Source: an uncultured Bacilli bacterium
GTDB lineage: Bacteria; Bacillota_I; Bacilli_A; RF39; UBA660
Reading direction: 5' to 3'
DNA: 9,835 nucleotides
NCBI GenBank assembly: GCA_944364705.1
Contig: CALVWH010000029.1
Span: forward strand, 1 to 9,835
Part shown: positions 6,514 to 9,835 of the stretch, piece after piece
Numbering within the stretch: the stretch's first letter is position 1
Layout: each line of letters begins with the position of its first letter
Notes under the pieces: generated by a model
What the model saw: the letters and a program-made list of their open reading frames with translations, nothing else
What the model was told of the DNA's origin: nothing
The model's database searches: none
Program-made: the position numbers and the translations under genes

Positions 6514-7379
6514 TTTTTATCCTCCTTTTCGTCGTATAAAGTATCGATGAATTGGAATAAATCGTCTTCTTTTGATGTTGTTTCATGAGGGTGATTTAAT
6601 TCTTCTTCTACCATGTTATCTGCTAGTTCTTCTTTTTCTTCTTCAGTTAATGTTTTTTTCTCAATGTTTTTATTTTTTTCTTCTCGGCTAAGAGATATAT
6701 GATCAAATTCTTCAAAAATATCAAAAAGTTCTTTTTCTTCTTTTTCTGGTTCTTGTTCTTTGGCAAGATTCATTTCTAAATCATCTTCTAAAGTTCCATA
6801 AGCTTTCTTACGTATATCATCAACCGTAATTTCTGGTTTTGCCGGACTTTTGATAATTTTTGTTTCTTTTTTGTCTTGAATATCTTCTCGTTTATAGTTT
6901 TTATCTAAAACTCCATAGATCGGTGAAATAATTGGTGTTGGTTTAAACACTTTTTTTTCTTCTCTTTTCATCCGAATACTGGTATTTCCTTGATATAATT
7001 CTTTTTCTTTTTTATCGTTTCGATAGGCTTCACGGTAAGAAGGTTCGTTATATTTTTTTTCACGAAGTGGTGGTTCTTCTACCTTTTTTTCTGATTGTTT
7101 TTTTATTTCTTCAAAATCTTTATCATCAAAAAATACGGGAAAAGAAAATTTTTCTTCTTTTTCTTCTTTCTTTTCTGGTTTTGGTTCTTCCACTACTTCT
7201 TTGGAAACTGCCGGTTGTTCTTTTGGTATTTCTACTTTCGGCACTTCTACTTTTGGCGTTTCTGTTTTTTTCTTACTTGGCGCCGGTATTTCTACCTGAA
7301 TGGTTTCTTTTTTTATTGGCTCTTCTTCTACTTCGACTTCTTCCGTAAACATGTTTTTAAATTTTTCTAAAAGTTTCAT
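6510..7379 (-). CDS. Charged, mostly disordered Glu/Lys/Pro-rich protein with conserved-looking short motifs
   Basis: I do not recognise a named family. The 289 residues are dominated by Glu, Lys and Pro, with PKVEVPKVEIPKE-type repeats at about 42-54 and no signal peptide or membrane helix, so a largely disordered cytoplasmic protein is likely. Four islands depart from this composition. They are an N-terminal basic amphipathic segment MKLLEKFKNMF (1-11) that could touch membrane, FKPTPIISPIYGVLDKNY (145-162), VDDIRKKAYGTLEDDLE (186-202), and a C-terminal DDLFQFIDTLYDE (272-284). The second is hydrophobic and Pro/Gly-containing and looks like a binding motif. The ATG at 7379-7377 follows the lipoprotein stop by 12 bases, with an unusual G-rich site GGTGGGG instead of GGAGG. 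It is the second gene of the operon. A scaffold linking partners at the membrane is plausible but is inference. Confidence 0.82.
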   Translation of the reverse strand: MKLLEKFKNMFTEEVEVEEEPIKKETIQVEIPAPSKKKTETPKVEVPKVEIPKEQPAVSKEVVEEPKPEKKEEKEEKFSFPVFFDDKDFEEIKKQSEKKVEEPPLREKKYNEPSYREAYRNDKKEKELYQGNTSIRMKREEKKVFKPTPIISPIYGVLDKNYKREDIQDKKETKIIKSPAKPEITVDDIRKKAYGTLEDDLEMNLAKEQEPEKEEKELFDIFEEFDHISLSREEKNKNIEKKTLTEEEKEELADNMVEEELNHPHETTSKEDDLFQFIDTLYDEKEDKK

Positions 7380-7391
7380 AAGTCCCCACCT

Positions 7392-7994
7392 TTATTTGCC
7401 ATCCTCGACTACTTCTAGAAAGTAATTGTTGGCTTTTTTTGATTCAAAAATATCATATTGTTCTTCTTTATTTACAAAATAATCATCTTGTAACATAATT
7501 TTTATAACTTTATTATTAAATTTAATGGTTGATAAAATATAAGAAGCATCTAAAACCGCATCGTTGATTTCTTCTTTGTTTACGAGGCATTCTATTTTCG
7601 CGTAATTATACATAAACTCGATAAAATATAAATCGTCGGAAACTTGATTGATTTCTAAATATCCTTTTTTATTCTTTCCTTCTAGTTTTTTTGAATAATA
7701 GGCATCTTTATTTTCTTTATAATTGATTTCTTTTTTATGATAGTAACTAATAACATCTACATATAAATAATAGTAGTTTCCTTTCGAATATAATTTTTCG
7801 TTATATTCGTCCGTATCAATATAAGTAACTCCTCTTGGTACGTAATATTTGTACCCTTTTCCAATACGATTAAATAATTTATTTTCTTTTGATAATACAA
7901 CACTGGTTGTGGTATCAATATCTTCATTTATTCTTACAACGCTGCATCCGGATAAACAAAGAGCCATCAACAATAAAATCAAGAATTTCTTCAT
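7392..7994 (-). CDS. Putative lipoprotein, unknown function
   Basis: The 200-residue product has a textbook lipoprotein signal: positive N-terminus (MKK), a hydrophobic core at about 4-13 and lipobox LSGC with the lipidated Cys at 17. Ser at +2 fits export to the outer face of the membrane. The mature part is rich in Tyr, Lys, Asp and Asn, with patches such as YKYYVPRGVTYID and YYYLYVDVISYY, suggesting beta structure. No known domain is recognised, and the only other cysteines are at 13 (signal) and about 135. The ATG at 7994-7992 has GGTGA nearby and a TATACT promoter upstream. It is the first gene of the operon with the charged protein, the YtxG-like protein and YtxH, a set that suggests a role at the envelope. 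Confidence 0.85.
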   Translation of the reverse strand: MKKFLILLLMALCLSGCSVVRINEDIDTTTSVVLSKENKLFNRIGKGYKYYVPRGVTYIDTDEYNEKLYSKGNYYYLYVDVISYYHKKEINYKENKDAYYSKKLEGKNKKGYLEINQVSDDLYFIEFMYNYAKIECLVNKEEINDAVLDASYILSTIKFNNKVIKIMLQDDYFVNKEEQYDIFESKKANNYFLEVVEDGK

Positions 7995-8014
7995 ATTTCA
8001 CCACTCTTACTATA

Positions 8015-8042
8015 AGTATATCAAAGTTTTGAAAGAAAGCAA
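8015..8042 (-). promoter_or_regulatory. Probable promoter of the lipoprotein operon
   Basis: On the minus strand TATACT (8020-8015) is a good -10, with a weak TTGCTT (8042-8037) 16 bases upstream. The -35 lies in the stem of the 8036-8055 hairpin. No other terminator or promoter is visible in the gaps of the four genes that follow, so it probably serves all of them. Confidence 0.5.
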
Positions 8043-8055
8043 AGTTTTTTGCTTT
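8036..8055. repeat. Perfect 8-bp inverted repeat between trmB and the lipoprotein gene
   Basis: AAAGCAAA (8036-8043) and TTTGCTTT (8048-8055) form a perfect stem with a 4-base loop. On either strand only a short T-run follows, so it could be a weak or supplementary terminator for trmB. It overlaps the -35 of the lipoprotein operon and could also be a protein-binding dyad. Confidence 0.4.
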
Positions 8056-8065
8056 TTCGGGTGTC

Positions 8066-8091
8066 AAAAAGTGTAAAAATTACTTTTTTAC
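8066..8091 (-). terminator. Probable trmB terminator overlapping its stop codon
   Basis: On the minus strand GTAAAAA (8091-8085) pairs with TTTTTAC (8079-8073). The 5-base loop contains the trmB stop TAA (8082-8080), and the RNA continues as ACTTTTT. The stem is nearly all A-T, so this is a weak terminator; the perfect hairpin at 8036-8055 may help. Confidence 0.5.
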
Positions 8092-8706
8092 TTTGACATA
8101 ATAAATTGGAACCATTCTTTTTTTCCATTTTTCTTCATATTCTGTTTCTATATTATCTTCTTTTTCATCTTCGGATAAATTTAAAGAAATTTCTTCTATA
8201 TGATATCCGTAATCTGTAAAACTTTTTAAAGAGTATTCGAAAAAATGGCGATTGTCTGTTTTTTGCTCAATTTGTTTTTCCGTTTGCATTATATCATCAT
8301 AGAAAGATAAAAAATTGTCGCTTGTTAGTCTTCTTTTCGTATGTTTTTTCTTTGGCCAAGGATCTGAAAAATTTAAATAAACTTTTGTAATTTCATGATC
8401 AAAAAGCGTTGGTAATTCTTTTGCATCAAGACATAAAAAACATAAGTTTGGAAGAGAATCCGTTACTTTATCAAGGGCTTTTACTAAGACACTAGAATAC
8501 TTTTCAATTCCAATATAGTTAATTTGCGGATTTCTTTTTGCTTTTTGAATAATAAAGTTTCCTTTTCCCATCCCAATTTCCATTTCTATTGGTTGGTTGT
8601 TTTGAAAAACCGTTTGCCATTTTCCATGATATTTTTGTGGTTCTGTTATCACCATCGGATGAGAAAAAACTTTTTCGTCTGCTCCTTTAATATGTTTTAA
8701 GCGCAT
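8080..8706 (-). CDS. trmB: tRNA (guanine-N7-)-methyltransferase TrmB
   Basis: TrmB methylates N7 of G46 in the variable loop of tRNA using S-adenosylmethionine. The 208-residue product matches the usual length (about 213). It shows NNQPIEMEIGMGKG at 36-49 (the SAM-binding loop), IGIEKY at 65-70 (acidic residue contacting SAM), and NFSDPWPKKKHTKRRL at 112-127 (the family's signature, with catalytic Asp115). KTDNR at 149-153 follows, then the C-terminal NIETEYEEKW block (185-194) and PIYY near the end. All functional motifs look intact. The ATG at 8706-8704 is preceded by AAGGAG eight bases upstream and by an extended -10 promoter. It is transcribed alone, away from the 76-residue gene. Confidence 0.97.
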   Translation of the reverse strand: MRLKHIKGADEKVFSHPMVITEPQKYHGKWQTVFQNNQPIEMEIGMGKGNFIIQKAKRNPQINYIGIEKYSSVLVKALDKVTDSLPNLCFLCLDAKELPTLFDHEITKVYLNFSDPWPKKKHTKRRLTSDNFLSFYDDIMQTEKQIEQKTDNRHFFEYSLKSFTDYGYHIEEISLNLSEDEKEDNIETEYEEKWKKRMVPIYYVKVKK

Positions 8707-8735
8707 AAAATCAACTCCTTATTTCTGGCTTTTTC

Positions 8736-8744
8736 ATTATAACA
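8736..8744 (-). promoter_or_regulatory. Extended -10 promoter of trmB
   Basis: On the minus strand TGTTATAAT (8744-8736) is a perfect -10 with the TGn extension. At the -35 position there is only a T-run, which is tolerated with an extended -10. The leader would be about 23 bases. It abuts the divergent promoter at 8745, so the two could not both be occupied. Confidence 0.7.
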
Positions 8745-8773
8745 TGAACATTTTAAAAAAAAAAGCATATACT
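8745..8773 (+). promoter_or_regulatory. Promoter of the 76-residue gene, sigma-A or sigma-E-like
   Basis: TGAACA (8745-8750), a 17-base spacer and TATACT (8768-8773) give a moderate sigma-A promoter. The same DNA reads as GAACATT (8746-8752), 13 bases, then CATATACT (8766-8773). That is close to the Bacillus sporulation sigma-E pattern (-35 near kmATATT, -10 CATACAnT). I cannot choose between them from sequence. Confidence 0.5.
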
Positions 8774-8796
8774 TTATCAGAAATGGAGGATTGTAA

Positions 8797-9027
8797 ATGA
8801 AAAAAGATCGTAATTATATGCCATATCCTACCTATCCAATGAATCCTATGACAATGAACCCTATGATGAGTTATCCAAATGTAGGAAGTATGGTTCCAAA
8901 TCCCTCTTTAGATATCGAAAATATTCAAGGGCAAATCAATATGTTAGATCGTAGAGTTTCTGATTTAGAAGCTGCGATGAATAAAAGTACCCAAAAATAT
9001 AATACAAATGACTATCATGTCATGTAG
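8797..9027 (+). CDS. Small Met/Pro/Tyr-rich protein with short coiled coil, unknown function
   Basis: I recognise no family. The 76 residues split in two. The N-terminal half (about 1-36) is rich in Met, Pro, Tyr and Asn, with repeats such as YPMNPMTMNPMM. The C-terminal half is a predicted short coiled coil (IENIQGQINMLDRRVSDLEAAM, about 41-62, with hydrophobic residues at heptad spacing). There is no signal peptide, no cysteine and no membrane helix. The reading frame is credible because the ATG has a GGAGGA six bases upstream and a promoter, and it avoids neighbouring genes. Candidate roles by composition are spore-coat-like or surface structural protein, or a Met-rich copper-binding protein; neither is proved. 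Its stop codon lies one base from that of the convergent zinc-ribbon gene, and no terminator is visible between them. Confidence 0.85.
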   Translation: MKKDRNYMPYPTYPMNPMTMNPMMSYPNVGSMVPNPSLDIENIQGQINMLDRRVSDLEAAMNKSTQKYNTNDYHVM

Positions 9028-9028
9028 C

Positions 9029-9574
9029 TTATAAAAGAAATAATAACTTAATATAAAGAAAAACTAAGAAAAGAAAAGCGATAAAAGAGCAAACAGCTAA
9101 AATGCTCGTTCCCCCTCGCCTTTCAAGAACATTCTTATAAGATTGTGGATCACAATCTTTTTTTATTTTCTGAATGATACGATTTGCTTTTTTTAAATAA
9201 TAAGGATTAAAAAGTGCACCATAAAGGAAAAAACGAAGTAAAAATGCATAAAAAACAAGTAAATAACCAAGCGAAGCTTTTGGAATATTCATCATGATAA
9301 GTAAAAAAATCAAAAATTCCAAAACAATAGAAACAACACCTAGAACATAGCATTTTCGATATAAGAAATAAAATCCTCCGAAAAAAGCAGCAGATAAATT
9401 GGCTGGTTTATATAAAAATTGATCTCTTTTTTCACCTAAGAAAATATCTAAATCCGTTGTTTTCATATCCACTTTGGTTTGAATTTGAATTTCTTTTCCC
9501 TCTTTATCTAACATATATCCACATTTCATACAAAAATTTGTTTTATTTTCCGTACCACATTTAGGACACTTCAT
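9029..9574 (-). CDS. Zinc-ribbon, DUF2628-like multi-pass membrane protein
   Basis: The 181-residue product opens with a zinc ribbon (CPKC at 3-6, CMKC at 15-18) and a short charged linker. It then has hydrophobic segments at about 58-72, 76-97, 101-120 and 157-180. NLSAAFFGGFYFLYRKCY (about 59-76) is the block typical of DUF2628 membrane proteins, whose function is not known. The zinc ribbon is presumably cytoplasmic. The ATG at 9574-9572 has AAGGGG nine bases upstream. The coding end is tail-to-tail with the 76-residue gene with a single base between stops, so both transcripts are likely to overlap as antisense. The promoter is divergent from the RNase J family gene and shares its region with a perfect inverted repeat. 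Confidence 0.85.
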   Translation of the reverse strand: MKCPKCGTENKTNFCMKCGYMLDKEGKEIQIQTKVDMKTTDLDIFLGEKRDQFLYKPANLSAAFFGGFYFLYRKCYVLGVVSIVLEFLIFLLIMMNIPKASLGYLLVFYAFLLRFFLYGALFNPYYLKKANRIIQKIKKDCDPQSYKNVLERRGGTSILAVCSFIAFLFLVFLYIKLLFLL

Positions 9575-9589
9575 ACGACCACCCCTTCT

Positions 9590-9618
9590 ATTGTATCATA
9601 GATTTTTTTCTATGTACT
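9590..9618 (-). promoter_or_regulatory. Probable promoter of the zinc-ribbon membrane gene
   Basis: On the minus strand TACAAT (9595-9590) carries a TGn extension (TGATACAAT). A weak AGTACA (9618-9613) lies 17 bases upstream. The spacer contains the inverted repeat at 9597-9614. Confidence 0.6.
9597..9614. promoter_or_regulatory. Perfect dyad CATAGA-N6-TCTATG in a divergent promoter region
   Basis: The two 6-base arms are perfect inverted repeats around six T. The dyad lies between the -10 and -35 of the zinc-ribbon gene promoter and ends 4 bases before the -35 of the RNase J family promoter, a good position for a repressor site. It could equally form a weak hairpin in a transcript. No binding protein can be named. 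Confidence 0.4.
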
Positions 9619-9646
9619 AGACAAATAGGAAAAAAAAGTTTATAAT
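9618..9646 (+). promoter_or_regulatory. Sigma-A promoter of the RNase J family gene
   Basis: TAGACA (9618-9623, 5 of 6 matches), a 17-base spacer and a perfect TATAAT (9641-9646) form a strong promoter. Its first base is also the last base of the divergent -35 at 9613-9618. The 5' leader of about 33 bases ends in AAAGGAG five bases before the ATG. Confidence 0.85.
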
Positions 9647-9685
9647 GGTTGCGTTAGGTTTCAGACGAAAAAGAAAGGAGTTTTT

Positions 9686-9835
9686 ATGAAATCAATAAAC
9701 GACAAGTCGACCAAAATATTTGCTTTAGGTGGACTTGGAGAAGTTGGGAAAAATATGTATGTTATCATGCATAATAACCAAATTATTATAACGGCTGCTG
9801 GAATTAGTTTTCCAGCAGGAGAAATTTTAGGGATT
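9686..9835 (+). CDS. RNase J family protein, N-terminal part only, motif-1 Asp replaced
   Basis: Only the first 50 codons are in the window; the gene runs off the right edge. FALGGLGEVGKN (12-23) followed by the FP..E.LGI pattern (42-50) is the N-terminal signature of RNase J1/J2, the metallo-beta-lactamase/beta-CASP ribonucleases that carry out 5'-3' and endonucleolytic RNA decay. Aligned without gaps to Bacillus RNase J1, the motif-1 Asp of the IDAG sequence is Ala37 here (TAAG), and the usual ED pair before the LGI is Ala44-Gly45. This makes a diverged, possibly catalytically weak paralogue likely, as with RNase J2 in some Firmicutes. The key HxHxDH lies outside the window, so activity cannot be judged. 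The ATG at 9686 has AAAGGAG five bases upstream. I leave the gene symbol blank since J1 and J2 cannot be told apart here. Confidence 0.88.
   Translation, partial: MKSINDKSTKIFALGGLGEVGKNMYVIMHNNQIIITAAGISFPAGEILGI

Noticed and set aside
7067..7370. Phe/Leu-rich plus-strand open frames opposite the charged gene
   Set aside because: They are the mirror of Glu/Lys codon runs on the minus strand and have no suitable ribosome site or conserved motifs. The minus-strand reading fits the operon.
1..9835. Mycoplasma-type code with TGA as tryptophan
   Set aside because: TGA ends two genes at the expected places and Trp codons are TGG in conserved positions.

Overview
The window looks like a piece of an AT-rich, low-GC Firmicutes (Bacilli-type) chromosome. 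The genes are typical for that group: recG, smc, trmB, a ytxG/ytxH-like pair and an RNase J family gene. Shine-Dalgarno sites are GGAGG/AAGGTGAT-like, promoters are sigma-A-like and terminators are intrinsic. TGA is used as a stop (at 2384-2386 and 6510-6512) and tryptophan is TGG (for example in the SMC head), so this is the standard code and not the Mycoplasma/Spiroplasma code. Genus cannot be named from sequence alone; an uncultured or gut Bacilli lineage is a reasonable guess.

Layout, left to right. A 146-base end region holds the probable recG terminator. recG (minus strand) follows, with a perfect-consensus promoter. The 250-base gap between recG and the next gene carries an apparently unannotated small RNA on the plus strand, with its own promoter, two hairpins, a C-rich single-stranded stretch and an intrinsic terminator. 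Next come three minus-strand units: a 129-residue single-pass membrane protein with a C-terminal cysteine pair; a short-armed SMC ATPase; and a four-gene operon. Read in the direction of transcription, that operon is a lipoprotein, a charged low-complexity protein, a YtxG/DUF948-like protein and a YtxH protein. After it lies trmB (minus). A divergent 76-residue Met/Pro/Tyr-rich protein on the plus strand runs tail-to-tail into a zinc-ribbon DUF2628-like membrane protein (minus). The window ends in the first 50 codons of an RNase J family gene (plus), which shares a compact divergent promoter region with the zinc-ribbon gene.

Genome maintenance (RecG, SMC), tRNA modification (TrmB) and RNA decay (RNase J) are housekeeping. 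The lipoprotein to YtxH operon looks like an envelope or membrane-associated module of unknown job. The most interesting signals are the candidate small RNA at about 2260-2362, the loss of the otherwise conserved motif-1 Asp in the RNase J family protein, the shortened SMC arms, and a repeated arrangement in which the terminator hairpin is built from the last codons and stop codon of the gene (four genes). I see no mobile element, CRISPR array, tRNA or rRNA.
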